This document shows, piece by piece, positions 20,116-31,964 of a DNA stretch of 64,000 nt. The notes beneath the pieces are model-generated. The model did no database searches and was not told the DNA's origin. It saw only the letters and a list, made by a program, of their open reading frames with translations. The translations under genes and the position numbers were made by a program. The stretch comes from Tetragonia tetragonoides (Eukaryota; Streptophyta; Magnoliopsida; Caryophyllales; Aizoaceae). The stretch's first letter is position 1. The number at the start of each line of letters is the position of its first letter. The stretch is from assembly GCA_038025085.1 (NCBI GenBank), contig CM076140.1:32971501-33035500 (forward strand). Reading direction: 5' to 3'.

Positions 20116-20478
20116 GAACTTGGCCCAGTTCACGTTTCTCTTTTGTTCACGCTCTCCCATTTGGTCCGTCCCGCTTGGTTTTGAGCCCAGTTTTCGAATA
20201 CACAACGGAGTTACAAGGCCCGACACTCTCTTAGTTATTTATTTATTTTACCTTTTTAGGGTGTATAATATGTGTAATTTTTGCTTTTTCTTGCAATTTT
20301 TACCTTTTCCTTTACTTTATTCCCTAAATTATGTATTACTCGTTACTACATAACACATTGCATACTTAGAGATCAGACGGGCATAATCGAGTCATAATAG
20401 CATTCATATCAAATATATGCATAAAAACAGGAGTTCAAGGTTTGGAGACCAATGTTTTGTAAAACAATCCTACATTAT

Positions 20479-22345
20479 TCAACTAGAGTCATCATTGCCG
20501 TTGCTACCGGCCTCATCCTCAACAAACGGTCCCTGGCCATAGTTCCTAGCCGAATAGTAGAAGGAGTCCTAAGTACTATACGAGCTATAAATAGGCTTGT
20601 TGTTGTTACGCCTCATATCCCGTCTATCATATATTGGTGCATGCATAGAGGTACCTGCCGAAAACCCCGACCCAAAGAGGCTCTCCGTGGCTTTACTAGC
20701 AAAGTCCATAGCCACATTCTGATAGGAAGGCCCAGCTTGAGGCACATCCCACCCAGGGCGTTCGCCCAACCTCAAGCCATAGGGGTCACAACGGGCCTAC
20801 TACTCGAAGAAGCCTGAAAACCCACTGGAGAAAACATCTTAGGCAAAGGTTCGTACGGCATAGTAGGTCCGCGCGCCTCATTAACAGGAGGCCTGGTCGC
20901 AGCTACAATAAGTGAACGAGCAATGGATGGCCGGCTCGCCGAAGAGGTCCTCGCAGCAGACGAGTGTCAGGGTCCCACAGAGGACGAAGACTACGACATC
21001 TACACAAAATCAAGACCAAATGTTAGACTAAGCACTCCACTAGCTAAACAAAAGAAGAAAGTGTACTTACACTAGCAGTCCCAGAGAGAGAACTCTTCCC
21101 TTTACCCTTCACCCAGCTATAACCTTTTTTCAACAGATGGATGAGCTTGAAGACTTGAGAAGTATGATCCCGGTTCAGCTACAAGAAGAGACAAAAGATA
21201 TAGTTAGCATGCAAAAGCAATACAAAAAAAAAAGAGAGAGAGAAGGAATAAAAACTTACCCCCATACAACCATCAGGCAAGGGCAAGCCCTCGACGGCCT
21301 CTTCATCAGCAGTGTGTAAAGAGAACTCCTCTACTCTACGTCCCCTACTCTCACCAAGTTACCTCACCTTATTGCTCGGCAAGGTCACACTTGGGGGCTT
21401 ACTACGAGGAACTCTGGAATGGGACCTCCTGGGACCCTGAGGAGCCAAACGATCCGCCTACAAAGCACAAAAGTCAATATATCACACATATAGCTGAAAA
21501 GGCGGAAATAAAGATCTTACCTTAGAGGCAAGGTCCAGCATCAGGCAACCTAAGCAATAGGCCAGAAATACAGCGTTGCGGTCCAAACCAGTAATCTCCG
21601 ACTAAACAAACTCCATGACCGCCATTCCTCGAGTCACGACCCCCAAATCTTCTATGCTCAGGCTACGCAGGTAGGACATGGTCATGGGAGGGTCCTCCGA
21701 AACCAAATCGCCACCCAAGATAGGATAGAACAACCGAGTCAAACGGTCCCCCAAGTACCACACAAAGCTAAAAGGCCCCTCCAAGACCACCTTCAAAGTG
21801 GATACCCTTAAGGACTCGGTTGTAATATGGGGCGGAACCCCCGGAATATCGTCAAAGGCAGTCCACGACACCTGCATATTAAAAGGTCAAAGTTCATTCA
21901 CATCAAATGGACTAAAAAGAAACACGAGAGCAAATCGAAGGCAACATACCTCAAACGCAGCATGACTCTCAAAGGTAGTCCGAAAATGCTCTAAAGAGGA
22001 AAACGGGTGGTTGCCCCTACCAATCCAAAGTGAACCTAGTGGAAACATCCTCAAACTAGGACGGTGAGGATCAAAAGCAGAAAAATACTCAAAGAACCAC
22101 AGCTGCCATACGAAGCAAAAGTAATAAGATATAAGCTCTCCTACAAAGCATGCATATGCAAAGAAGAGAAAGAAAGCATATATGTCCACCTTCAGTATCC
22201 TCCACGGGCTTGAGATAGATACCCTACAACTCGTCAACTTAGGCCTGCAAGCCTGACGACAACACCGCACCAAAGAAGCATACGCAGGAGAGCCAAAATT
22301 GTATTCATGTACTCTAGACAAGTCAGCTAAGCATGTCAAGAAGCC
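20479..22345 (-). pseudogene. PMD gene, family A, copy A3 (5'-truncated)
   Basis: Lacks exon 1 and the first part of exon 2. It begins with LADLSRVHEYNFGSPAYASL, then an exon with LWFFEYFSAFDPHRPSL, an exon with SFVWYLGDRLTRLFYP and MTMSYLRSLSIEDLGVV, and a tail ending near 20479. It parallels A2 from about 18350 downwards. The upstream break joins directly to a CCGCTAGCGG motif (about 22432), as if a deletion removed the 5' exons but kept the promoter region. Confidence 0.6.
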
Positions 22346-22734
22346 GACCTAACACACAGTCTTCTTCTGGGCAAAGATGGTCGCCCCTAACAAGTAAGCA
22401 AAGAAAATACGAGTCCCCTGCTCCGCTAGCGGTCCTAAAGTCCGTGGCACATGCGGGCCCCATATGCTGAACCACGACTTTGTTTTATCAGTCCAAAGAC
22501 CGTTATTCCAGTTCGTTCGCGACGAAGACCAGTACCGAGCATACGGGAGCAAGTCCCTTTGGCCCATCAATTCAAAATTCAACAGTTGGCCACTTTTACG
22601 GTACCAAATATTATCAGGTAAAACTAACCCAATTGTTTTGCAGGCCTCAAATACACAAGCACAGATATGCCCCGACAATATTAATCACCCGGAGTGGTCA
22701 AATTTTTATAAGACAGCCAGTTTCCAAAATTACG

Positions 22735-23081
22735 GGTCAGTCAATGGCCGCTTAAGCTATTGCGGTTAAACTGTCCTTTTCTACAAAGTCACAAAGACGG
22801 GTCAGTAAATGGCCGCTTAAACTATTGCGGTTAAACTATCCTTTTCTACGAACTCATAAAGTCGGGTCAATCAATGGCCGCTTAAGCTATTGCGGTTAAA
22901 CTGTCCTTTTTTACGAGGTCACTTATTTCGGGTCAGTCAATGATCGCTTAAGCTATTGCGGTTAAATTGTCCTTCTACGAGGTCACTTATTTCATGTCAG
23001 TCAATGATCGCTTAAGCTATTGCGGTTAAACTGTTCTTCTACGAGGTCACATATTTCGGGTCAGTCAATGATCGCATAAAT
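22735..23081 (+). repeat. Family A 64-bp tandem repeat, A2 copy
   Basis: Units begin at 22735, 22799, 22864, 22930, 22994 and 23058 (64-66 bp apart); the last breaks off after 24 bp at the junction with B2. Consensus start GGTCAGTCAATGRYCGCTTA, followed by AGCTATTGCGGTTAAACTG. Confidence 0.85.
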
Positions 23082-23084
23082 ATT

Positions 23085-24218
23085 TATCTATGCTATATGG
23101 TTCCATACAAATTCGATCGTCCAAGATCCTGAATTAGCTAGGCGGGTTAAAGACAACCAAATTACCTATGTTATCACTTTGCACAATTTGTATCCAATTT
23201 GCATGCATACTATTATCAAACACAAATAAGAGATAAGAGCAATAATCTAACGCTCCAACCTACCACACTTTGCTAAACGCGCCAAGCATTGCATAAGCAC
23301 ATCAATAAATTTGTTAGTAACTTCAATAGAAGAGTAATGCAAAAATATTAACTTTATGCTAAAATAAACCTAGGAGGTTGCTACATACATGCACAAACAA
23401 TAAAAATATGCAAACTTGTATAAACTAATAAAAAGATGCGAACTTTAAATTAAACTAACATGCATAATTATATACAAGGATCAAAGCATGCATAATTATT
23501 CAACCTTAATCGAAAGCTAGATAAAACATTATTATAAACAATAATAAGAGATTTAATAAAAGATTTAGCCCCTCAGGATGGTTAACCTGGACATTCTATT
23601 CGAACAGGACTAGTAGAATTGGAATTGCTCTTCAATCTCAGGAGCGAGGTTGGGTGCAATGCCTTGCTTGAGTCTTTAAAATATGAATTCTCAACAATTT
23701 GGGGTATTTGTGCTCTCAAATTGTTCTAAAAAATATAAACTGACCAACCTCTTTTAAAGGAGGGTGAAAGGGAGTATTTATAGAGTTACGGGACGGAATT
23801 AGGGGCTTAGGGCTAGAAACCCGGCGCCGAAACTCAGCCCAGCCAAAAAACTGGCCCAACGGCTCCCCTGAGGGCCCCCGCTGTCATGCGTGTGCCGCCG
23901 GGCTGAGAGCGTCAGCCTCTCGACCCAAAGGCGCGTGCGTGGCTAGGGTTTTTTGACTTTTTGTGCTTAGTAAATTACGAAATTGCCCTTTGGTTGACCC
24001 AGGGGGTCGGGATTGAGTGATTTTGACCCAAATCTTTGAGACACGATATCTCTTGATCCGGAATCCTTATAACAAGGGCTATCAAAACACTGAGGTTTCA
24101 AGGAATTTGGTCTAGATTCCCGAGCAATGTCCTTTTGTACTTACGTCCACGTTATTCCATTACCATCATCATTGGGCGTTGCGGTGCCCGGGAATGAGAA
24201 CCGATTAGGGTGTCTATA
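23085..24218 (-). repeat. Family B 3' LTR of B2
   Basis: Read on the minus strand, it starts TATAGACACC at 24218 right after the polypurine tract (24219-24232) and matches the B1 LTR fragment. A TATA box (CTATAAATA on minus, near 23775-23785) lies about 50 bp downstream of a GC-rich stretch (23825-23915) with GGCGGC and GCCGTTGGGCC. The end next to A2 is probably truncated, as the LTR end seen at 38371 is not recognisable here. No gene is seen in 23085-23560. Confidence 0.65.
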
Positions 24219-24333
24219 GAAGCCCCCACTTTGGCCGAGCTTGTGAAAGCGAAGGTCAAAGTATTTGCTAAAAATGCCTGCAATGTTTTTTTGAAAATGC
24301 TTTATGTTATCGAAAAAGATAAAAAGGTAGAAT

Positions 24334-24660
24334 CCTGACCGCCTGTGGTCAGGGTTACCTGCTTTGCAAGTGCCAACGCAACACTAATTTTAATAGCCTC
24401 GTCGTCAAAGAGCATTGTGTAGCTCTGCTTTGCGGGTGCCAACGTGACGCTAATTTTAATAACCTGAACGCTAAAGAGCGTTGCGTAGCTCTACTTTGCG
24501 GGTGCCAACGTGACGCTAATTTTAATAGCCTCAACATCAAAGAGTGTTGAGTAGCTTTGCTTTGGTAATGCCTGTGTCTTGGAAAATTGTGCCTGCAAAA
24601 ACTAGATAATATGCCTATGCCTGCAAAAATTAGATAACATGCCTGCGCCTGCAAAAAAAT
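24334..24660 (-). repeat. Family B 3'-UTR repeats and hairpin, B2 copy
   Basis: Three units of about 65 bp containing GTGCCAACGTGACGCTAATT (about 24370-24590), then short repeats of CCTGCAAAAA..AGATAA. The hairpin of B1 recurs at 24334-24353 without change. Confidence 0.75.
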
Positions 24661-24828
24661 AAATGATACCGAGTCCTTAGGACAGGAAACCGTGTTGCGG
24701 GGGAAAAATAGTCATTTTTGGTGACAAGCCCGTATCTCCCGGGCTTCTAACGGTCAAGGTATGCAATCCCGCGCGGAATTTGAATTCATGGGCCCGCCGT
24801 GAGAGGCGGAAGAGAAAAAGGGTTCAGC

Positions 24829-25020
24829 GGCCATGCGCAGCGCCGCTGAGGGATGAGCGGCCTTATCGGGCCCGCTCAACAGCTCAACTGATGGGGCGGA
24901 GGTGCTGAGAGCAGCCGCCCGGCCTGGCGGCATAGCCGCCGGGGCCAGCGGCTAGGCCGCTGATCCTGGGCGGCCCTGAACCGGGCCGCTGGGCCGGTTC
25001 AGAGGCTCGGGTGGGGTTTA
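24829..25020 (+). promoter_or_regulatory. GC-rich GCCGC/GCGGC array upstream of B2 PMD gene
   Basis: About 190 bp with at least ten GCGGC or GCCGC cores (AGCGGCC, GCGCCGCTGAG, CAGCCGCC, GGCGGCATAGCCGCC, CAGCGGCTAGGCCGCTG), ending 280 bp before ATG 25304. CAGCGGCTAGGCCGCTG is close to palindromic. Matches the B1 array and the B LTR in type. Confidence 0.55.
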
Positions 25021-25303
25021 ATTGGGACAGAGCCGAATTTTGGGTCATTTCTTCCCCAAAATTTTGAGATTCTCTCTCTCTACCCCCACGGTTTCCCAAT
25101 CTTCATTTCTTGCTCAAATTTGCTCCTTTTTACTTGCATTTGCTTGCTTTTGCATAATCTTGGCATAATTTGATGTTTTATTTGTGATTACTCACAAATT
25201 TGGGGTGAATTTGGGAGTGGGTTTTTGAAAGCATTGGAGAGAGAAAATCCAAAAATCATCTATTTTTGCTTGTCGTTCTTGCTAGCTTGTTCATCCTTCT
25301 TCC

Positions 25304-28074
25304 ATGGCTCCAAAATTGGGAAAGAGGAGGAGTAGGAGGACCGAGGTGCAAGAGGAGGTCGAGGAAGTCGACATGTTCACCAAGGCTTTTCCATCTCATG
25401 TGAAGCCTTCAAAAAGGAAGCCTAATGTGGATTTTCCTCAAGACCGATACACCCGGTCGGATAGGATGTCCGACATTGTTTGGGATCGATCGGAGTTGCT
25501 TTACCGACCGGCGACTCATTTGAGCTCTCGGGCTTCCAAGTTCGTGGTAAGTCTTCAAACTTTTAATTCATAGTTTTACGTATTTAATTTTGAGTTTATA
25601 TGCTTGCCTTGAATAGAATTTGTGTAGAATTTGTATGCAATTGTCAAGTTTGTAGCGCATGTGATCTTGCGCGGCTTGAACGAACTTAAAAACATGCCTA
25701 GGATTGAACATTTGATTGAAATGTGAACCTAAGAGGTTGCAAACTTTATCATAGGAACCCGATGGGATTTGAAGGCCCATGGAAACTATGGCTCTTCAAT
25801 TAAGCTTTACAAAACCTTGCCCGAAGAGGTGCAAGATGCGATTTTGAATGCGAGGTTTGGGCACGTTTTGAGAGCGGCGGACTCGGTTGAGCGAGTCAAG
25901 AGATTTATTGTTCGGTTGTCCTTACAGCGTTTTTGGAACACCACCAATACCTTCCATTTCCCTAATTGGGAAATGATGATTACTCCTTCGGAGTTTGCTA
26001 TGTTGACCGGAGTACCTTGCGTGGGTGCGCCCATTGTTTATGACGTTTCCATTTGGAAGCGTAAGGCGAAGTTGGTGGAGCAGCTCTTTGGTCCTTGGGG
26101 GAACACTTGGGGTTACCACTACCGTTCTTACAGCGAGCTCTTTACTGCTTTGAAAGACCCGAGGTATAAGAGGAATACCTCGGTGGACCAAAAGGCGAGG
26201 ATGTTTATCGCCGACCTCCTTGCCACCACTATCTTTAGTGACCAGGGGGAGCGCATTCATGCCATCTACCTCCCGAGCCTGCTGGACTGGGAGAGAGTGA
26301 GAGAGTACAACTGGGGGTTGTCGGGCTATGCCAACCTCTTGAGATGCATGCGGTACGCCTGCCGCGTGAATGACGAGCGGTACAAGCAGGCGACTCTTCC
26401 TCCCGTGAGCTTATGCGGCTTTTGGAAGGTGTTGTAGGTGCGTTTTCTCTTTGTATTTTGCTTTTCGTGATATGCATGATGTAAGTGTGCGGTGCTTAAT
26501 TTCATGTTTGAATATAGCCTTGGTTTTTTGAGCATTTCCCGGACATGGCGCCTACGGGCTGGGTCTTGGACTTCCCGGTTTGTAGGGTGTGGCGTCATAG
26601 GGGTCTTGCGCCTCTGCATACTCTCCAGCAGTATAGGGAGTCCCTCTTGCGCATGGACTGGTAAAAGATGTAATGTATGCTTTTCTTATATGGATTGTAT
26701 TTCTTAGTGTGGAAATATCTTATGTTGTACGCTTGTGTAGATTGACTACTTCCCATGGGAGAAGTATCATGGGCCGGCTCCGAACGCCATCCTAGCCTCT
26801 AGGAGGATGGACCGTCAGAGGATCCTGATTGCGGGCCCGTTCTCCTTTGAGTGGTATCTAGGGGAGCAAATCTTCCGTAAGGTTTATCCCGATCTGGAAG
26901 GTCCGAGAATTCCTTTGGATCCTCCCTCGTCCATGTTCTTTGTGAGGTGCTTGTCTCGCAAGCAGGTTACGGAGGCCATGGTGGGCTCAGATGCTATGCG
27001 GTATTGAGGGAGCCTACGGAAGACCTTGCGGGGCACTATGAGCAATTCCGTCGTGATTGCCTCATGCCTTCATTTATGGGCTTGAAGGTAAGAATTTAAT
27101 GTTTGATATTCTATGCTTCTGTTGCCTTGCTGATGCTAAGTCCCTTTGCTTTGTAGGAGCCTCGGGTTGATGACACCGAGGTGGATGTCCCGGACATGCT
27201 GGTCCGAGGCCGGGATTACGGCGAGAAGGAGCGCTGGGGAGAGATCCCTATGATGGAGGACCTTGATGAGGACATCCAGGGCCTTCCTCTTCTCGTTGGG
27301 CATCCCGGGCTAAATTTGTAACTTTACTGAAATGTGCAACGCTTTATTATATTATATGCTCGTACTGACTTTTCTTCATGTAGCTTGATCCTGACTAGAC
27401 TGGGAGGGTCTTCAAGATGATGCATGCCATGTAGTCTTGGATATCCCGAGCTCTCTCGAAGGGTACTTGCTCAAGAGATGACTTGGACAAGGTAAACTCG
27501 CTTTTGCATTTTGAAAGTTAATTGCTTTGAGAAATGTATCTTATATTTTTTGTGTGGGCTACAGGTTGAGTATGGTCTACCCCTTCCTCGTCTGTCACGA
27601 TAGGTAGCGTTGTCGGATGATGAGGGTGTGAGCTCTCCTGAACGTAGTCCTTCGCGCGAGAGGAGCCATCGGAGGGAGAGTCCTAGGACAGAGAGGGTGC
27701 CTGTACATTGGTAGGACCGCCCTGGTGGGAGTAGGATGACTCCGTATGTGGAGCCTGCTCCTATGCCTATCCTGATGTATCCTCCTTATCCAGGGTATGC
27801 GGGATATCCTTAGTATGGCGGCCTTTACTACCAGGTCCCGGTTCCTGCTCCTATGGTGCCTACCATGCCTCCTCGTTCTTCGTGGCAGTATGATTCGAGC
27901 TATGCCGGGGAAGGGAGATCATACCGGGAGCCTGCCCGACATTCTTCCTTTGACCCTATGCAGGTCGAGGCGTCGATCTTTGGTGATGAGGCACGGAGGT
28001 CGGAGGACCACTTTGAGGTGCCCCGTACGGATGATCATGCGGGTGATGGTATTTATGATAATGTATTTGTGTGA
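25304..28074 (+). pseudogene. Multi-exon PMD gene, copy B2
   Basis: Exon 1, 25304-25546 (MAPKLGKRRSRRTEVQEEVE), donor GTAAGT. Exon 2 starts at 25755 after CATAG and contains FWNTTNTFHFPNWEMMITPS, GVPCVGAPIVYDVSIWKRK and ARMFIADLLATTIF; it runs to about 26437. Exon 3 from 26518 encodes WFFEHFPDMAPTGWVLDFPV. Exon 4 from about 26741 has DYFPWEKYHG and PFSFEWYLGEQIF. Further exons lead to a tail rich in Pro, Met and Tyr ending at 28074. Defects: 1-nt deletions near 25765 and 27004, a 7-bp deletion at the exon 3 donor (about 26662), and a TAG at the end of exon 2. Introns and phases agree with B1. Confidence 0.7.
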
Positions 28075-28529
28075 AATATATTTTGAACATTTGTATTGAA
28101 CAAACATTCTGATTTTGCTTGTAAATATTGCATGCTTGTTTATTTGTCCCTGTACATAATTAGGCTAATGCAAATGCACACGTAGTCAAGCAAAAGCGCA
28201 AGTAATAGCCATTTAGCAAACAATGGTACCACCAAAAAAGATAAAACTAGGTGTACCCTATCCCCCCTAAAAAAATGAAAAAAGGAAGGGGTGAATAAAT
28301 GAAATGAAAAATAATAAGTAAAAAGGGATTAATAAAAAAAGGTATAAATAAAAAAGATGATAATTATCAAAAGGAAAAAAAGGAAATTGTGGAGTTTCCC
28401 TTAATATTAAGGAAATAATACCAAATAGAAATAATAGTGAAAATCGGAAAAAGAGCCATATTTGATTCCAAATCAGTTAAGGAAACTGTCCAAAACCGGA
28501 GAAAAGGGAATTGTCTCGAGAAAAGGGTC
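28075..28529. other. AT-rich spacer between antisense genes of B2
   Basis: A-rich counterpart of 1027-1541, with no coding potential that I recognise. Confidence 0.6.
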
Positions 28530-28720
28530 CGACGGCCAAAGGGAGCGGTCCAGCGGCACAAGCGGAGCAGCAGGGGTGTAAAGAGGGGCCGCAAGGCTCC
28601 AGCGGCTGGGCTGCTCTACCGGGGTCGCTGAGCCTTCAGTGGCTTTCCCAGGGGCCGCTGAACCCCTTCTTGATGGGTTGCCTTATTTTTTTGTCTTTTC
28701 CATGCGAGCCCTATATAAGC
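28530..28720 (+). promoter_or_regulatory. GC array and TATA box upstream of B2 DUF7745-like gene
   Basis: GCGGC and CCGCTG units at about 28530-28670 are followed by CCTATATAAGCC near 28709, 100 bp before ATG 28818. Same layout as 841-1026. Confidence 0.6.
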
Positions 28721-28817
28721 CTTGGGTTAGTCCGATTTTGGGACATCACCTTCAAAATTTACTAGCAATAGAGAGCTTTTAGAGAGAGAAACCCCCTAAT
28801 TAATTTAGATTTAAGCC

Positions 28818-30152
28818 ATGACAAGCTTTGATGTTAAATTTGACAAGTGGTTACAATCCATGACCACCGAAGAGAGGATGAGACTTGTGCCTTTCCACTT
28901 GAATGCTCTCTTCCACCTTAAGCAAGTTCAAATTGTATGGAATCTCCTTGAGGCCACCATCGAGTTTTGGGATGACAAACTTCATGTCTTCCGATTTGGG
29001 TACAATGAATTATGCCCTCTTCCCGAAGAATTTACCGCTATCCTTGCGTTTTCTCATGATCAAGCTCCCGCCACTCCATGGCTTGAGGCAAATCTTGAAG
29101 GCTACTACAAAAGGTATCTTGGCCTATCACCGTCACAAGTCTCCTCCGTTGCTAGGAGCGGAGTTAGACCTCAACGGTGTAATTGACATCTTCTTGCCCA
29201 AGGTAAGGGATTACCATAATGTGATGAGCGAGATCTATTATAAACGAGCCTTTATTTTATGTCTCTTGCATAGGTACCTCTTTGTTGGTGGAGGTAATAA
29301 TGGTAAAACTAGTATGATTAGAATTGTTGAACAAATCCAAAACGATTTTACCCCTATGTCTCTTGTTCTTGGTGAAACCTTAATTTGCTTGGACCGCAAG
29401 AAATAAGAACCATGGCTTGGTGGATGGACAGGAAGCCGTCTTCTTCTCCAAGTAAGTGCTTGAATAATTTGCTTTGGATTATTTGGTTAATAAAGTTTGA
29501 ATCTTTGATGGATATTTAACTTTATATGTTTTGCCTTTTTTGTTGATATGGCTTCTTGAGCATATGTGCTTTATTGAAAGGCCTGCTAATGCGCTCAAAT
29601 ATCAACCAAGGCAATTTCTCGTACACCGGAGACTATATTATGAATCGACCATTGATGAGTGGCGCGGGTATCTTAAAGCATTCCCCTTGCTACGATGGAC
29701 CGTCAAGTGGTGGGGTCTAAAATCCGCAATCGGATGTAGCAAGGAAATGGGATATTATCAAGTCCTTGGCCTTCATAATTCAACTTACATATCTCCTAGC
29801 CGTATTATGCAGCAATATGGAAAACGCCAAATTATCCCACAAAAGGATAGTGGTCCTCCTACCACGCGGATCTTGACAATTAGTATGGTAAGGTCATGGG
29901 AGTGTGCATGTGAGAGGCATCCTCAACCCAAAGGCTAAGAAAGCTATGGAAAAGATCACTACTAAGCCGCAAGAGGAGCGCCAAATCCGGGCCAATGATC
30001 ATGAGGCGCCTTCAAGCACACCTCTAATGGAGAGTGAAGAGGAAGAGCCCATAGTTCGAGAGAGATGGGCTCCCAAAGAGCGCGAAGCGGAGGGCCCAAA
30101 AGTGGATGAGCCTATGGAGGACGCGGACCCTATTACCGAAGCTATGGAGTAG
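28818..30152 (+). pseudogene. DUF7745-like gene, copy B2 (most complete)
   Basis: MTSFDVKFDKWLQSM start, then FRFGYNELCPLPEEF, LEGYYKRYLGLS, IDIFLPKVRDY, LCLLHRYLFVGGGNNGKT and MSLVLGETL. An intron follows (donor GTAAGT near 29452; the acceptor AG is changed to TG at 29544-29545). Exon 2 continues with WLLEHMCFIERP, VHRRLYYESTIDEW, YYQVLGLHNSTYISPSR and QQYGKRQIIPQ, typical of the C-terminal half of DUF7745. The tail is acidic and charged (SEEEEPIVRERWAPKERE). Defects: 2-nt deletion near 29160, CAA to TAA at 29406, frameshift near 29920. The GGGNNGKT stretch looks P-loop-like but is not established as one. Confidence 0.65.
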
Positions 30153-30591
30153 TCCATTAAAGAAAATACTTTTTTGTAGCATGTCTAGCTTAGGATTGCC
30201 TTTTGTTTTGCTTTAAATTCAATAAAGGTGATGTGCCCATTTTTAGACTTAGATTTAAATATTTGCATTATTATTTTGGAATTGTCAAATCTTTGTAATG
30301 GACTTTATTATTATTTATGGAGACATGCTCACTTTTGTTTTAATATTGCAACTTGATTTATTTATTCATTATCTTTTTATTACAACTTTTGAACGAGAAA
30401 ATAATGAAGGGGCCGGGCCCAATTGCAATTGGGTTACCCTATGTATCCTTTTAGGGGAATCAGGCCGCTCGTAGTTCTTATCCGTGCGTTTTTTAACATC
30501 AAATCCGTTTTTTTTTTTTTTTTTTTTTTTTTTTTCCGGGATTCCTTAGCCTTATGTGGGCCTCTCGAAAGTGCTATATTGGGTTTCTTTC
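30153..30591. other. Spacer between convergent genes of B2
   Basis: Contains possible 3' ends of the plus-strand gene (AATAAA at about 30222), the conserved block GGGTTACCCTATGTATCC..GGAATCAGGCC (30431-30466) and a T-run of about 26 at 30510-30535. The block matches 14341-14374 in reverse complement. Confidence 0.6.
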
Positions 30592-31964
30592 CTAAGCATA
30601 GAACCTCTTTAGTTCATCCATGTTTATCCATTGACTAAACTCAATCCCGTCTAAGTCCTCTAATCTTGCAGCTCCACCGGTTAGGATCTTTGTAATGAGA
30701 AAAGGAACGGACCAATTGGGCCTAAACTTGCCTCTTGGGTCAACATTGGCCCTTACTTCTTTAAGCACTAGATTTCCAACTTTGAGGTCTCTCATTTTCA
30801 GCCTTTGGTTGAAATGCTTTGTTAGCCTCTTTTGATAGATTCTCACATTGTGCAAAGCTTGCAACCTTTTTTCATCTAGTAAGAATAATTGTTCATAGCG
30901 AGCTTGGACCCAATCCACTTCTAGAATTTGACTTTCTAGGACGATCCATAGAGATGGAACCTCTAACTCAATTCGTAATACGACTTCCGTTCCATAGACT
31001 AAGGAGTATGGTGTTGCTCCTGTTGATGTGCGAATAGATGTCTTATAACCCCAAAGTGCGAAGGGCAACTTGTCGGGCCAATCATAATAATTCTCGGACA
31101 AAGTTTTTCGATGATCTTCTTAATATTCTTATTAGCCGCTTCTACTGCACCATTTGTTTGTGGTCTGTAAGGAGATGATTTCCGATGTTGGATCATGAAG
31201 TGGGCTAGAAGCTCGATTACTTCCTTCATGAAGTGTGACCCATTATCACTAATGATTTCTTGGGGAACCCCGTATCTAGCTATTATATTATTATTCTTGA
31301 TGAACTTGACCACATGTTTTGCATTGAGCTTTGCGTATGATTGCGCCTCAACCCATTTAGAGAAGTAGTCAATTGCAACTAGAATGTATTCATGGCCCCT
31401 TTTGCCTGTTGGGGTTATCTTGCCAATGATATCTATTCCCCAAGCGGAGAAAGGCCAAGGTGAGGTGAAAGTATATAACGGGCTTGGTGGCATGTGTTGT
31501 AGATTAGCGTGCGTCTGACACTGTGTTCATCTTCTGACCAATTCACAACAGTCTTTCTCCTTTGTGGTCCAATAATAACCAAGCCTGATTATCTTCCTGG
31601 AAAACATCATACCGTTCATGTGCAGTCCACAGACTCCTCCATGTACGTCTCTTAAGACCTTATGGGCCATTTCGGTGCTTAAGCACAAGAGGTTAATCCC
31701 GTTTGGGGTTTTCTTGTATATTTGACCTTGTATCTCTATGAATTGGGCTGCAAGTCTTCTAAGTGCTTTTTGGGCTCCAGGGCTAGAATCAGGAGGGTAA
31801 ACCTGATGAACGAGTAGGTTCTTTATATCGGTATACCATTCATCTTCTTCGTCGTGGAATACTTCCAGAGCGTCGCAATATGAAGGTTCGGACCTTCTTT
31901 GTACACAAATGGGCATCATTCGAATGGTGTCAGGTATAATGATCATGCTTGCCAATTTTGCCAA
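30592..31964 (-). pseudogene. Integrase, B2
   Basis: Zinc-binding N-terminus (VHGGVCGLHMNGMM), core with WGIDIIGKITPTG, ISDNGSHF and TNGAVEAANK, giving the Asp, Asp and Glu of the DDE triad, and a C-terminal part with RGKFRPNW and MDELKRFYA ending at 30592. A TGA replaces the first Cys of the C-x2-C pair of the zinc motif near 31530, and a frameshift lies near 31050. It is convergent with the DUF7745-like gene. Confidence 0.85.

Larger units (their letters stand above)
19670..22440. repeat. Second copy of the antisense gene region in A2
   Basis: From 19676 the sequence matches 15660 onward (5' part of the DUF7745-like gene), continues through its promoter and the PMD gene, and stops inside PMD exon 2 near 22345-22440. 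It is a direct duplication offset by about 4 kb, deleted at both ends. Divergence is visible throughout, so the duplication is old. Confidence 0.75.
8744..23081 (+). mobile_element. Tat-lineage family A element A2, RT-less, antisense genes duplicated
   Basis: Order: LTR, primer binding site, leader, gag (11815-12631), non-coding linker, integrase (to 14268), then on the minus strand a DUF7745-like gene (15875-14502), a PMD gene (19230-16489) and a second, truncated set of both (19893-19670 and 22345-20479), then 64-bp repeats. Protease, RT and RNase H are missing. The right end breaks inside a tandem-repeat unit at about 23081 where the B2 LTR starts, so there is no 3' LTR. Confidence 0.75.

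Noticed and set aside
22735..23081. Regular repeat array that could suggest a CRISPR
   Set aside because: Units are contiguous and similar along their whole length, without unique spacers, in plant retroelement DNA.
29273..29310. P-loop ATPase in the DUF7745-like protein (GGGNNGKT)
   Set aside because: The stretch resembles a Walker A motif, but family A proteins lack it at this position and no Walker B was seen.
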